Below are positions 1-9,510 of a DNA stretch of 64,000 nt, in pieces (the first letter of the stretch is position 1; every line of letters starts with the position of its first letter). The notes under the pieces were generated by a model. It was given only the letters and a program-made list of their open reading frames with translations. It was not told where the DNA came from and made no database searches. A program made the position numbers and the translations under genes. The stretch is from contig NZ_JQLI01000001.1 in NCBI RefSeq assembly GCF_000744095.1, positions 868,001 through 932,000 on the forward strand, in the 5' to 3' direction. Source of the DNA: Cupriavidus necator A5-1 (GTDB lineage: Bacteria; Pseudomonadota; Gammaproteobacteria; Burkholderiales; Burkholderiaceae).

Positions 1-1694
1 TTGCCCATCAGAATGGCGCCGGCCAGCAGGATGCCGTAGATGACGAACATGACGGCCTTGCGCTGGATGACGCCGCCCACGCCCTTGCCGTAGGAATCCG
101 AACCGCGGTTGAACACCTTGTTGAAGCGCACGAAGAACGGCCCGAGGACCTTGTCCATCGCACGCGTCAGGGCATCCTTCGGCGCGTGGTGATCCTTCAG
201 CAGCAGGGCAGCCAGCGCCGGAGACAGCGTCAGCGAGTTGAATGCGGAGATCACCGTCGAGATGGCGATCGTCATCGCGAACTGCTGATAGAACTGACCC
301 GTCAGGCCCTTCATGAAGGCCAGTGGCACGAACACGGCCACCAGCGTCAGCGCGATGGCCACAATCGGTCCGCTGACTTCCTGCATGGCCTTGTACGTGG
401 CTTCGCGCGGCGTCAGGCCCTCGGAGATATTGCGCTCGACGTTCTCCACCACCACGATCGCATCATCCACCACGATCCCGATGGCGAGCACCAGGCCGAA
501 GAGCGACAGCGCATTGATCGTGAAGCCGAAACCAAGCAACAGTGCGAACGTACCGACGATGGACACCGGCACGGCCAGCAGCGGGATCAGCGAAGCACGC
601 CATGTCTGCAGGAACACGATCACCACCAGCACCACCAGCGCGATGGCCTCGAACAGCGTGTGGACCACGGCGTCGATGCTCTCCTTCACGAAGCGCGTCG
701 GGTCGTACACGATGTCGGCGCGTACATCCTCTGGCATTTCCTTCTGCAGTTCGGCCATGATGGCGCGCACATCGTCGGAAATCTGCAGCGAATTGGCATT
801 CGGCTGCTGGAAGATGATGATCTGGACGGCCTCCTTGTTGCTGAGCATCGCGCGCAGCGCAAATTCGGCGGACGACAGTTCGATGCGCGCGACATCCGAG
901 AGATGCACAACACCGCCATCCAGATTCGTCTTGAGGATGATGTTCCGGAACTGCTCCTCGGTCTTCAGGCGGCCTTGCGCATTAATCGAGAGCTGCATCG
1001 GCACATTGGTCGCCATCGGCGCACCGCCCACGATACCGGCCGCCACCTGGACGTTCTGCTCGCGGATGGATTTGACGACGTCGCTGGCGGTCATGTTCTG
1101 ACGTGCCACCTTCTGCGGATCGAGCCAGACGCGCATCGAATAGTCGCCCGCGCCCCACAGCACCACTTCACCGACACCCGGCACACGTGCCAGACGATCC
1201 TTGACGTTGATGAGTGCGTAGTTGCGCAGGTAGGTCAGGTCGTACTTGCCGTTTGGCGACACAAGGTTGACCCCCATCGTCAGCGTGGGCGACGACTTCA
1301 CGGTCGTCACGCCAATACGCTGCACGTCTTCCGGCAGGCGCGGCAGCGCCTGGTTGACGCGGTTCTGCACGAGCTGTGCGGCCTTGTCCGGATCGGTGCC
1401 GAGCTTGAATGTCACCGTCGTGGTCATATTGCCGTCGCTGTTGGCTTGCGACTGCATGTACAGCATGTCCTCGACGCCGTTGATCTTCTCTTCCAGCGGC
1501 GAGGCGACGGTTTCCGCAATGACTTTCGGATTCGCCCCCGGATACTGGGCGCGGACCATGACGGAAGGCGGAACCACTTCCGGATATTCGGCGGTAGGCA
1601 ACTGCACCAGCGCGATCAGGCCGGCCAGCAACACCACCACCGATAGCACGCCCCCAAAGATCGGGCGGTCGATGAAGAACTTGGAGATGTTCAT
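1..1694 (-). CDS. RND efflux pump inner-membrane subunit, 5' part (runs off window)
   Basis: Proton-driven inner-membrane pump of the HAE1/AcrB-MexF type that exports drugs or other amphipathic compounds through a tripartite complex. About 565 N-terminal residues of a family normally near 1,050 are inside the window. It opens with MNISKFFIDRPIFGG, the usual cytoplasmic lead into TM1, followed by the periplasmic porter domain and TM2-TM6. The proton-relay Asp pair of TM4 is visible as GIVVDDAIVVVEN near residue 405. The ATG lies 26 nt after the adaptor stop, so the two are co-transcribed. Substrate cannot be read from sequence. An outer-membrane channel gene probably follows beyond the window edge (inference). 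Confidence 0.95.
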   Translation of the reverse strand, partial: MNISKFFIDRPIFGGVLSVVVLLAGLIALVQLPTAEYPEVVPPSVMVRAQYPGANPKVIAETVASPLEEKINGVEDMLYMQSQANSDGNMTTTVTFKLGTDPDKAAQLVQNRVNQALPRLPEDVQRIGVTTVKSSPTLTMGVNLVSPNGKYDLTYLRNYALINVKDRLARVPGVGEVVLWGAGDYSMRVWLDPQKVARQNMTASDVVKSIREQNVQVAAGIVGGAPMATNVPMQLSINAQGRLKTEEQFRNIILKTNLDGGVVHLSDVARIELSSAEFALRAMLSNKEAVQIIIFQQPNANSLQISDDVRAIMAELQKEMPEDVRADIVYDPTRFVKESIDAVVHTLFEAIALVVLVVIVFLQTWRASLIPLLAVPVSIVGTFALLLGFGFTINALSLFGLVLAIGIVVDDAIVVVENVERNISEGLTPREATYKAMQEVSGPIVAIALTLVAVFVPLAFMKGLTGQFYQQFAMTIAISTVISAFNSLTLSPALAALLLKDHHAPKDALTRAMDKVLGPFFVRFNKVFNRGSDSYGKGVGGVIQRKAVMFVIYGILLAGAILMG

Positions 1695-1720
1695 GATGAA
1701 CTCCGTGGGGCGTAACCTGA

Positions 1721-2905
1721 TCAGGCCGCCGGCTTCGTGATGCGAGCAACGTCAACCATGTTCACGGCGCGGGGCTTCACGGCGTCGTTCGGGCGCACGC
1801 GCTGCATGCCGCTGACCACGATCTGGTCGCCGGACTGCAAGCCCTTCTCGACGATGCGCAGGCCGTCGTGGATGTTGCCGATCTTGATTTCGCGGTACTC
1901 GATGCGGTTGTCCTTGCCCACCACGAGCACGTACTTCTTGGCCTGGTCGGTGCCGACGGCTGCGTCGTAGATCATCACGGCGTCGCGCGGCTGGCCGCCG
2001 CCAACCTTCACGCGAGCGTAGAGTCCCGGTACCAGCGCGCCATCGGCGTTGTCAAAACGCGCCCGCACGCGGATCGTGCCGGACGAGACGTCGAGGCGGT
2101 TGTCGACCGAGACGATCGCGCCGGTACGGGAGTAGCCGCTTTCATCGGCGAGACCCAGTTCAACGGGCACGTCTTTCTTGCCAGCATCGCGTAAGTACCG
2201 CAGATAGGTTTGTTCGTCGACTTCGAACGATGCGTACATCGGTGAGACGGATACCACCGTAGTCAACAGCGGGGCGCTGGCACCGGTAGAGACGATGTTG
2301 CCGACGGTCAGCTCGGCGCGCGAGACGCGGCCGGCAACGGGCGCCACCACGTCGGTGTACGACAGATTCACGCGCGCTGCGCCGAGTGCGGCGCGTGCGG
2401 CCTTGACGCTGGCAGATGCTTCGCGCGCGGCGTTTTGCTTCTCGTCATAGTCACGCTTGGCAATCGCATTGCTGCCGATCAGACGATCTGCTCGTGCGGC
2501 GTCGCTCGATGCATAGGCGGCGCGCGCCTCGGCGGCGGCAAGCTGCGCGGCAGCACGGTCGACCTCGGCTTGATAGGGGCGGGGATCAATCGTGAAGAGC
2601 GATGCGCCCTTCTTCACGAGCTGGCCATCCTTGAAGTGGACGGCAACGATCTTGCCGGGGACCAGCGGGCGGATATCGACCTTGTCGATAGCTTCGAGCC
2701 GACCCGAATAGCTCTGCCATTCGGTAATCTGCCGGGCCACGACCGTGGCCACGTCAACATCGGCGGCCGCAGGCGTGTTGGCACCTGCCTGGGCGCTAGT
2801 GACCGGGTTGGCATCAATGCCGAAATGGTGGGTGGCGGCACCGATGGCACCCAGGACGAACAGCGTGCCCAGTGCGACGGAAAGCCGTTTGCGGTTGGCG
2901 TTCAT
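1721..2905 (-). CDS. RND periplasmic adaptor (membrane fusion protein)
   Basis: 394-aa MexE/AcrA-type adaptor that bridges the inner-membrane pump and an outer-membrane channel. It has an N-terminal hydrophobic segment (about residues 8-28) with no lipobox Cys, a first beta-barrel/lipoyl half containing GKIVAVHFKDGQLVKKG, a coiled hairpin rich in Ala/Arg (about residues 115-190), then the second lipoyl half and membrane-proximal domains ending at GDQIVVSGMQRVRPND. It is first gene of the operon with the pump 26 nt downstream. The 198 bp upstream to the hydrolase gene should hold the promoter; I could not pick a convincing -35/-10. No dedicated TetR or MarR gene adjoins it; the nearest regulator is the LysR at 4041-5012. 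Confidence 0.95.
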   Translation of the reverse strand: MNANRKRLSVALGTLFVLGAIGAATHHFGIDANPVTSAQAGANTPAAADVDVATVVARQITEWQSYSGRLEAIDKVDIRPLVPGKIVAVHFKDGQLVKKGASLFTIDPRPYQAEVDRAAAQLAAAEARAAYASSDAARADRLIGSNAIAKRDYDEKQNAAREASASVKAARAALGAARVNLSYTDVVAPVAGRVSRAELTVGNIVSTGASAPLLTTVVSVSPMYASFEVDEQTYLRYLRDAGKKDVPVELGLADESGYSRTGAIVSVDNRLDVSSGTIRVRARFDNADGALVPGLYARVKVGGGQPRDAVMIYDAAVGTDQAKKYVLVVGKDNRIEYREIKIGNIHDGLRIVEKGLQSGDQIVVSGMQRVRPNDAVKPRAVNMVDVARITKPAA

Positions 2906-3103
2906 GTCAAAAGCTCCAATCAGGGGTTCACAGAGTCAGTGGCGGAAAATGCGTAGTGGCTCGCCTTTGCAAGCAGTATGGTTGTCATTAAATTGCGGAT
3001 AAAGGACGGCTTTGTTGATTCACTGTGTCCACTGTGGAGACAATAGACGATGTCGCCGGCTTGCCGCCCGGAGCGGTCGTGATGTCGCTTTTGCCGGGGA
3101 GGA

Positions 3104-3898
3104 TCAGAAAAGTCGGCGCAAGAAGGCGGCTACTTCGTCGAGGGCTTGCGGGTGCGTGATGAGATCCCGATGGCACAGGCCCTGGTAGCGAGAGGCTTCG
3201 GTGCGAACCCCGGCGGCGATCAATTTCGCGGCGTAGCTTTCACCCTCGAACCGGAAAGGGTCATGCTCGGCGCCAACGATCAAGGTAGTGGGCATTCCAC
3301 CAAGGCGGCGCGATTCCAGTGGCGCGGCGTAGGGATGCACCAGCAGCGCCGATCGCGGCAGCCATTGTCGATATCGACGCGCTGCGGCGAGCGCCTCCAG
3401 ATGGATCGAGCAGGAATTGATGGTCGAGGCAATCCGGGTCAGGCTGGGGTCGAGCAACGGCGCAATGAGCGCGAGCGCGCTTACGGTGGCATCCTTGCTG
3501 CCACCGCTTCGGTCGCGATGCATGGCGGCAAGCCCGTTTGCGATGTTGCCACCGGCTTCATGGCCCGCCAGTGCAATTCGCGTGGCGTCGGCACGGCAGT
3601 GCCGGGCATTTTCGACCGCCCACATCAGGGCAAGATGTGCGTCCTCTGTCGCGGCGGGAAACGGGTAATGCGGCGCGAGCGAATAGCCAACGGATACGAC
3701 CCAGGCCGGTATCGATTCGGCCAGGTGCGATGCCTGCTTGTGTGCTTCATCCAGGTCGCCCTCCGTGAATCCGCCGCCATGAAAGTACAGGACGATAGGA
3801 AGCAGGCTCTTGTCAAACGTTGGCCGATAGTGGCGCAGGACAATGTGTTGAGCGTGTCCTGAGATCGGTACGTCCTGGATTTCCAGCTTTGGGTTCAT
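3104..3898 (-). CDS. alpha/beta hydrolase of the hormone-sensitive-lipase type, nucleophile Ser absent
   Basis: 264-aa alpha/beta-hydrolase-fold protein. The oxyanion-hole motif HGGG is at residues 40-43, as in HSL-type esterases. The nucleophile elbow, normally GDSAGG, reads GHEAGG at 112-117, so Glu114 stands where the catalytic Ser should be. Candidate acid (Asp213 in GAEHDPF) and base (His243 in CHRD) are kept. The frame is intact and codon use is normal, so the change is not an obvious frameshift. It may be a non-esterase member of the fold, or an enzyme with another nucleophile. It reads toward the efflux operon on the same strand, with 198 bp between. Confidence 0.85.
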   Translation of the reverse strand: MNPKLEIQDVPISGHAQHIVLRHYRPTFDKSLLPIVLYFHGGGFTEGDLDEAHKQASHLAESIPAWVVSVGYSLAPHYPFPAATEDAHLALMWAVENARHCRADATRIALAGHEAGGNIANGLAAMHRDRSGGSKDATVSALALIAPLLDPSLTRIASTINSCSIHLEALAAARRYRQWLPRSALLVHPYAAPLESRRLGGMPTTLIVGAEHDPFRFEGESYAAKLIAAGVRTEASRYQGLCHRDLITHPQALDEVAAFLRRLF

Positions 3899-4040
3899 GG
3901 TGGCGCCTTGCCTGTCATCAAGGCGGGTGAATTGAAGATGCGAACGCAGTCACTGTACAACGCGGCGAGTTCAAGATCAGCCTCTTTTGGCGACGAAGAG
4001 AATTCATGCAAATGGAAAAATCCCGGGCATCCGAGCGCCT

Positions 4041-5012
4041 TTATGCAGCGATGGATGCCAAAGCCTTGATGCGCTTGCCCGGTGAACGTGGAATGTCTTG
4101 GACACCTGCCTGAACCGACGGGTTACGCGCGAACAGCTCTGCGCTCCAGTCTACGAATGCCCTGACTTGCGGCGACAGGTGTCTGTTCTGGGGGTAGACG
4201 GCCGAGATCGGCAATGGCGCGGGGCGGAACGCGGGCAACACCTCGACGAGCGCGCCGCTTTCCAGATACGGCTGCGCGATAACACGTGGAACCTGAATCA
4301 GGCCAAGCCCCATCACGCCACATTGCAGATGGGCATCGCCATCATTTGCCGAGAGCCGCGAGCGGGCGCGCACGTTCACCGCATTGCCGTTCACGCTGAA
4401 GTTCAGGTTCACCATCCGCCCGGTTCGCGTCGAGAAGTAGTTGACGGTCAGATGGTCTTGCAATGCATCGAGGGTTGTCGGCTCGCCATGCTGTGCAATG
4501 TAGGTGCGGCTTGCTGCCGTGACGAGCTGGAAGACGCCAAGCCGTCGCGCGATCATGGACGAGTCTTCCAGTTCGCCGATCCGGATAACGCAGTCGATGC
4601 CCTCCTGAACCAGATCGACGAGCCGGTCACCAAATCCAAGCGTGAGGTCGATGTCTGGATAGCGGGCATGAAAATCGTTGAGCGCAGGCACGATGATCAG
4701 CTTGCCCAGCGACCCGGACATGTCGACGCGAAGCTTGCCGCGCGGTGCGCGTGTAATGTCGGCGAACTCGGCTTCGGCGGCGTCGACCTCCGCCAGAATG
4801 CGGGCGCATTTCTCGTAGTACGCGGCGCCTTCCGACGTCACGCTCAAGCTTCTGGTCGTGCGATTCAGCAACCTGACACGCAGGAATGCTTCAAGCTCCT
4901 GAATGACGCGTGTCACAGAGCCGCGTGGCACGCCGAGCGAGTCTGCCGCTCGTGAAAAGCTGTTTGTATCCACAACACGGATGAACACGTGCATGCCGTG
5001 GAGTTTGTCCAT
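4041..5012 (-). CDS. LysR-family transcriptional regulator
   Basis: 323-aa LTTR. The N-terminal winged HTH spans about residues 1-60 (MDKLHGMHVFIRVVDTNSFS, then SRAADSLGVPRGSVTRVIQ) and a periplasmic-binding-like effector domain follows from about residue 90. The open frame continues upstream to 5330, but the family start is the ATG at 5012. That ATG lies 1 nt beyond the stop of the ChaC-like gene at 5014, so the two are tightly coupled. The ligand is unknown. The missing divergent target suggests it may act on the co-directional ChaC-like gene or at a distance (inference). Confidence 0.93.
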   Translation of the reverse strand: MDKLHGMHVFIRVVDTNSFSRAADSLGVPRGSVTRVIQELEAFLRVRLLNRTTRSLSVTSEGAAYYEKCARILAEVDAAEAEFADITRAPRGKLRVDMSGSLGKLIIVPALNDFHARYPDIDLTLGFGDRLVDLVQEGIDCVIRIGELEDSSMIARRLGVFQLVTAASRTYIAQHGEPTTLDALQDHLTVNYFSTRTGRMVNLNFSVNGNAVNVRARSRLSANDGDAHLQCGVMGLGLIQVPRVIAQPYLESGALVEVLPAFRPAPLPISAVYPQNRHLSPQVRAFVDWSAELFARNPSVQAGVQDIPRSPGKRIKALASIAA

Positions 5013-5013
5013 T

Positions 5014-5676
5014 TCAGGCTTCTCCGCGCAAATGCCGCAACGCGGCAGCCAGGGTATCAACGTAGGTGTCGCGCAACTCGCGCGCATGCAGCGCGGATTC
5101 CAGCTTGAAGACGTACTCGGCGTTGGTGCCGAAGGATCCGGCCGCGCGCGAGATGATGGGCGCGATCGTCGCAACTGAGGCATCGCGCTCGAACAACGAC
5201 CGGCTCGCATCGGCCACGAACGCGATGGCATACGTTTCCGTCCCGTCGTCCAGCGTGACGGGGGCCCAGGTTGGCCGGTAGGCGCCACCCACCATTTCGC
5301 GTCGCCACACCACGCGCAGTTCTTCGTCACGCCGTGACGCGGTCAGGCGAAGCGCGACGCCTTGCGTGGTTCCACTCGCCTCAAGGCCGAGCATGCGGCC
5401 TGGGCGTTCCGAACTGCCGCGCCCGGCGATGCTGCGCAGGCAGAAGCTGCGGTGCCATCCATGCATCGTCGCCACGGAATGCCGATCGAAGTCGAGCAGC
5501 GGATTCCAGATGAGCGAGCCATAGGCAAAGATCCAGATGTCCTCGCCGATATCGGGCCGCGCGGCAAGCGTCGCGGTCAGAGAGGCGTCGATCAGGTCCT
5601 GGGTCCAGCGAAACTCCGCGGGGAGTTCCAGGTTGTCGAGGTAAAGGCCGGACTGGAGGGATTCTCTTGTCAGCAT
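5014..5676 (-). CDS. gamma-glutamylcyclotransferase, ChaC-like
   Basis: 220-aa cytosolic enzyme predicted to cleave gamma-glutamyl peptides such as glutathione, releasing 5-oxoproline. The substrate-binding motif FAYGSLIWNP is present in the N-terminal third, followed by RSFCLRS and a GTTQGVALRL strand typical of the ChaC/GGCT barrel. The frame is open to 5775, but that extension would overlap the divergent LysR promoter; MLTRESLQ at 5676 fits family length better. No strong Shine-Dalgarno is visible. It runs directly into the LysR gene at 5012. Confidence 0.88.
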   Translation of the reverse strand: MLTRESLQSGLYLDNLELPAEFRWTQDLIDASLTATLAARPDIGEDIWIFAYGSLIWNPLLDFDRHSVATMHGWHRSFCLRSIAGRGSSERPGRMLGLEASGTTQGVALRLTASRRDEELRVVWRREMVGGAYRPTWAPVTLDDGTETYAIAFVADASRSLFERDASVATIAPIISRAAGSFGTNAEYVFKLESALHARELRDTYVDTLAAALRHLRGEA

Positions 5677-5774
5677 GCGAGTGTCGGAGGCGAAGAGCTT
5701 GCAAGCATTGTGGTTGCTGCAACTCGGCTGATAAACTGCGCAAATTGATTTTCTTTGTCGCCCGGGGAGAGACA

Positions 5775-6686
5775 ATGGTCGAGCGCGTGGAAGCCCAGGT
5801 TCAGGACATCGAGTCTTTCCTGGCGGTGGCTCAAACGGGAAGCTTTACGCGCGCAGCGGAAGGCCTGGGCACAAGCAAATCGAACGTGGGCAAGGCCGTG
5901 CAACGACTCGAGATGCGACTCGGCACCCGGCTGTTCCAGCGAACCACCCGCGCGGTACGCCTGACCGAAGACGGTGAGACCTACATGCTGGCTGCACAGG
6001 CTGCCCTGGAAGGCCTGCGTGAAGCCGAGCAAGCACTGGCAGCACGGCGAGCGGAACCCATCGGGCGCGTTCGACTGGACGTGCCGGCGGGTTTCGGCAG
6101 ATTGCTGCTGCCGTTTCTTGCCGCATTGCGGCGCCGTTATCCGAAAGTGACGCTGGACATGGCATTGACCGATCGCATGTCGGACCCCGTCGCCGAAGGA
6201 TGGGACATTGTCGTGCGCATTGGAGAACTTCCGGCCGAAGGCGACATGACGGTTCGCAAGCTTTGCGATCTGCGACTCGGTTTGTACGCCTCGCCGGAGT
6301 ACCTGAAACGCAAGGGCGCCATCCACACGGTGGCCGATTTAAGCAACCACGATGCCGTGATCTTTCGCGGTCCGACGGGGCGAAACCGGCCCTGGTCAGT
6401 ATTTGACAATGGGCATGTGCGCGACATCGTGATGGAGCCCGTTCTGGTGCTTGCGGATGGGCAAGCGCTTGTCGACGCCGCGATAAGCGGCTTTGGCATC
6501 GCGCAGATTTTCGATCGCGTTGCACAGCCTCACGTGGCGGCAGGCCGATTGACGCATATCCTGCCAGCGGCCGATGTCGAGGGCCCACCGGTACACGCCA
6601 TCATCCCCGTTGGCCGAAGAATGGCGGCCAAGACGCGGGCCGTTCTCAATCAACTGGCGGACAGCTTGCGCGAAGACGGCACGTGA
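5775..6686 (+). CDS. LysR-family transcriptional regulator
   Basis: 303-aa LTTR, divergent from the ChaC-like gene with 98 bp between starts. The winged HTH is within residues 1-70 (DIESFLAVAQTGSFTRAAEG, then TSKSNVGKAVQRLE). The effector domain covers the remainder, with VRLDVPAGFGRLLLPFLAAL beginning it. A start at ATG 5775 is supported by GGGGAGA just upstream; the longer open frame from 5667 lacks a family-like N-terminus. Divergent LTTR promoters usually regulate the opposite gene, so the ChaC/LysR pair, or the epoxide hydrolase 211 bp downstream, are the likely targets (inference). Confidence 0.93.
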   Translation: MVERVEAQVQDIESFLAVAQTGSFTRAAEGLGTSKSNVGKAVQRLEMRLGTRLFQRTTRAVRLTEDGETYMLAAQAALEGLREAEQALAARRAEPIGRVRLDVPAGFGRLLLPFLAALRRRYPKVTLDMALTDRMSDPVAEGWDIVVRIGELPAEGDMTVRKLCDLRLGLYASPEYLKRKGAIHTVADLSNHDAVIFRGPTGRNRPWSVFDNGHVRDIVMEPVLVLADGQALVDAAISGFGIAQIFDRVAQPHVAAGRLTHILPAADVEGPPVHAIIPVGRRMAAKTRAVLNQLADSLREDGT

Positions 6687-6897
6687 GGCCGACGCGCTAT
6701 CGTTGCGCCCATCTCAAAAAACAGGTCGATCCCGACAACGCCAAAGCAGTGCGCGAGATCCGTCGATTGTTATTTGTGGCGCGCAACTGATTTGCCGGCG
6801 CGAGGATTTATCGGTGCATGGCGAATCGCTACATTGCCTTTCGCGGGACGGAGGTCATTGCGGCTCACCTCTGCAGAATCCTCGAAAGGTAAATCGC

Positions 6898-8205
6898 GTG
6901 TCTGACTCCAAAGACGCCGGTAGCACCGGTATCGAACCGGCCGAGCACGTGGATGAAACGCGCCGTCGTCTCATCCAGGCCACGGCTGCCTTCACGGCCG
7001 GTGTCTTGCCTTCGACACCGAGCTTCGCCACGGCAGATGATGCGGCCCCGGCCACGGCAAGCAGCGAGAATATTGTCCCGTTCAGGATCGCTGTTCCACA
7101 GACCGTTCTGGATGATCTCCAGCGGCGATTGGATGCCACGCGTTTCCCGGAGCGCGAGACGGTACATGATCAGTCCCAGGGCGCCAAGCTGGACAAGGTC
7201 CGCGGTCTCGTCGAGTATTGGCGTACCAACTATGACTGGCGTCGCGTGGAGGATCGGCTGAACCGGTATCCGCAGTTCAAGACGCATGTCGACGGGCTTG
7301 GCATTCATTTTCTCCACATCAAGTCCAGGCATGCCGATGCGATGCCGCTGATCATGACGCATGGCTGGCCAGGCTCCATCATCGAATTCCTCGACGTCAT
7401 TGAGCCGCTTCTCGACCCGACAGCGCATGGCGGTCAGGCCACGGATGCATTCCACGTGGTTCTGCCGTCGATTCCAGGCTATGGCTTCAGCGACAAGCCC
7501 ACGGAAAAAGGCTGGGGCCGCCAGCGCATTGCCAAGGCCTGGGGAACGCTCATGCATCGCCTTGGCTACAAGCGGTATCTGGCGCAGGGCGGTGACTGGG
7601 GCAGCGTGATCACCACCGAAATGGCGCGACAAAAACTGCCAGGTTTGATGGCTGTGCATGTGAACCTGCCGTTTGTCGTACCCCATACCTTGCCGACCCA
7701 TCCCACTGCGGAAGAGAAAGTGGCCATCGACCAGGTCATGCGCTTTGCGACCAACGGCTCCTATTATCATCATCTGCAGGTCACCCGGCCGCAAACCATT
7801 GGCTATGCTTTGGCGGACTCGCCGGCCGGCCACGCGGCGTGGATCTACGAGAAGCTCTCCGCGTGGTCAGATAGCGGTGAAAATCCCGAGTCGGTCCTGA
7901 CGTACGATCGGATGCTCGACAACGTCATGTTCTACTGGGTCACAAACAGTGGCGCCTCGTCCGCGCGTATGTATGCGGAGAATGCTGACCTCACGTTTGG
8001 CTCGGTGCCATTGGAAATTCCGGTAGCCGTTACGGTATTTCCTGGCGAGATCTACACGCCGCCGAAGCACTGGTGCGAACAGACTTACAGCCAGATGTTC
8101 TATTGGAACCGTGCGCAACACGGCGGTCATTTCGCCGCGTTCGAGCAACCGAAGATCTTTGTATCGGAAATTCGGGCGGCGTTCGCCAGCAGGCAACGTG
8201 CCTGA
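6898..8205 (+). CDS. epoxide hydrolase, Tat-exported
   Basis: 435-aa alpha/beta-hydrolase with an N-terminal epoxide-hydrolase (EHN) domain. It should open epoxides to vicinal diols. The EHN domain starts near residue 65, HGWPGS gives the oxyanion hole, GGDWGS holds the nucleophile Asp, and HGGHFAAFE near the C-terminus supplies the His. The first 45 residues contain TRRRLIQATAAFTAGVLP, a twin-arginine signal, so export to the periplasm in folded form is likely. Start is GTG 6898 with GAAAGG 8 nt upstream; the frame is open further upstream but has no ribosome site. A hairpin terminator follows at 8226. Confidence 0.93.
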   Translation: MSDSKDAGSTGIEPAEHVDETRRRLIQATAAFTAGVLPSTPSFATADDAAPATASSENIVPFRIAVPQTVLDDLQRRLDATRFPERETVHDQSQGAKLDKVRGLVEYWRTNYDWRRVEDRLNRYPQFKTHVDGLGIHFLHIKSRHADAMPLIMTHGWPGSIIEFLDVIEPLLDPTAHGGQATDAFHVVLPSIPGYGFSDKPTEKGWGRQRIAKAWGTLMHRLGYKRYLAQGGDWGSVITTEMARQKLPGLMAVHVNLPFVVPHTLPTHPTAEEKVAIDQVMRFATNGSYYHHLQVTRPQTIGYALADSPAGHAAWIYEKLSAWSDSGENPESVLTYDRMLDNVMFYWVTNSGASSARMYAENADLTFGSVPLEIPVAVTVFPGEIYTPPKHWCEQTYSQMFYWNRAQHGGHFAAFEQPKIFVSEIRAAFASRQRA

Positions 8206-8225
8206 AGTCGGTTGACATGCATCCG

Positions 8226-8254
8226 GGCCGCTCGCATGGGCGGCCTTTTGTCTT
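8226..8254 (+). terminator. intrinsic terminator after the epoxide hydrolase gene
   Basis: GGCCGC and GCGGCC form a six-pair stem around an 8-nt loop, followed directly by TTTTGTCTT. It lies 21 nt after the epoxide hydrolase stop. Confidence 0.75.
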
Positions 8255-8372
8255 GTGCGGCGCGCTGGGGCCTGGGTGTGAATCCGAGATCCGGGTGGCC
8301 GGGAAAAGGTTTCAAAGGTACGGCCCTGCAAAGCTGCCGGGCCGGTCGGGGAAGGAACCGGCAATGCCTCAA

Positions 8373-8807
8373 TCAAGGCAATGTCGATCCGAGCAGCCAA
8401 CTCTCGACAAAGAGCGTCAGGACGCCGAGTATCAGCGCGATACCCCCAATCGTTGCGGAGAGCAGCAGTGCGGGATTGGTGATGATGTCAGCCCACATCG
8501 GAAGCGTCTGCTCAACGCTGAGTGCCAACATGGCGGTGAGTGTGCCGAATCCGAAACTGCCTACCGCAACCTGCAGGAGCAACATCGCCTTTCGCAAGAG
8601 ATCTTGCCGGCGTAGCGTGATGTGCGCTGTCGCACGGGGGGCGGGTGAGCTTGCTCCGGACGGTCTCTTGCGCCTGACGAGCCGGCGTTGGTCTTCATGC
8701 ACCATGCTCAACCGGTTGGTGGCACCAAGCAGAAGTACGGTCGAAGCGTTTGTCAGCAGCGCCGGACCGGTGATGAGCGACAAAGTGGAAGCAAGGCTTG
8801 CTGGCAT
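8373..8807 (-). CDS. DUF2721 membrane protein
   Basis: 144-aa protein of the DUF2721 family, function unknown. The signature TGPALLTNASTVLLLGATNR is near the N-terminus, a basic loop (RRLVRRKRPSG) follows, and two further hydrophobic segments lie at about residues 76-95 and 108-140. Three membrane segments are predicted in all, so it sits in the inner membrane. It is transcribed convergently with the epoxide hydrolase and sits downstream of the glutathione transferase with 58 bp between, so it may be read through from it. Confidence 0.8.
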   Translation of the reverse strand: MPASLASTLSLITGPALLTNASTVLLLGATNRLSMVHEDQRRLVRRKRPSGASSPAPRATAHITLRRQDLLRKAMLLLQVAVGSFGFGTLTAMLALSVEQTLPMWADIITNPALLLSATIGGIALILGVLTLFVESWLLGSTLP

Positions 8808-8865
8808 ATGCGTGGTGAAACAGTGGATGGAGCGGCCATTGGCCGCCCCGATGCCGTCCGACGGA

Positions 8866-9510
8866 TCAGGCGGCGGCTTTCATGGCTTCGTGCTTGGCTA
8901 CTGCTGCTGCCTCATCCTTGAGTGCCTTCTTGACCGAATCACGCGCCTCGATGCGGGCGATATAGTCGAACAGATTCTTGAGATGGGTAATCGGTGCGCC
9001 CGAGCGCTCGTGCCACAGCGTCGCCCACACATAGGCATCGGCAACCGTGAATTTGTCGCCCGTCAGGTACGCTCGACCGTCAGCCAGTTGAGCGTCGAGC
9101 TTCGAGTAGGCGGCGACGAGCTTGTCGCGCGTCCATTGCGTACCGAACTCGGTTTGCAGCTTGCGCATCAACGGGATGTGCTTCTGCGCAATTTCCGTGG
9201 CGAGGAAGGTCAGCAACTGATCGAACTTGACGCGTTCCAGCGTGCCGTGCGGCGGAATCAGTCCGGCGGCCAGGTGCTGGTCGGCGAGGTATGACGTGAT
9301 GATCGTCGTTTCCGTCAGCAGCGTCTGCTCCGCGTCATCGAGAACGAGCACCGGCACGTAGGCCATCGGATTGATCTTGCTGAAGTCGTCATTCGCGGAT
9401 GTGCTCTTGCCGAACACGTCATAGTGGATGAGTTCGGGTTCCAGCCCCAGTTCGTTGGCGATGACCTGAACGGCGAGCGAGCACGTGGCGTGAGCGATGT
9501 AGAGTTTCAT
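8866..9510 (-). CDS. glutathione S-transferase family protein
   Basis: 214-aa cytosolic GST. The thioredoxin-like N-domain begins MKLYIAHATCSLAVQVIANE; the cis-Pro of the glutathione site is in MAYVPVLVLDD and the Glu-Thr gamma-glutamyl anchor follows in LTETTIITSYLA. The all-alpha C-domain carries the N-capping motif as FTVADAYVW. It resembles beta-class bacterial GSTs used in detoxification of electrophiles. The ATG at 9510 fits the family; the upstream open frame to 9594 is not needed. Confidence 0.93.
   Translation of the reverse strand: MKLYIAHATCSLAVQVIANELGLEPELIHYDVFGKSTSANDDFSKINPMAYVPVLVLDDAEQTLLTETTIITSYLADQHLAAGLIPPHGTLERVKFDQLLTFLATEIAQKHIPLMRKLQTEFGTQWTRDKLVAAYSKLDAQLADGRAYLTGDKFTVADAYVWATLWHERSGAPITHLKNLFDYIARIEARDSVKKALKDEAAAVAKHEAMKAAA

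Noticed and set aside
186..1646. Long plus-strand open frame of 486 codons
   Set aside because: His/Arg-rich antisense shadow of the RND pump gene; no family resemblance.
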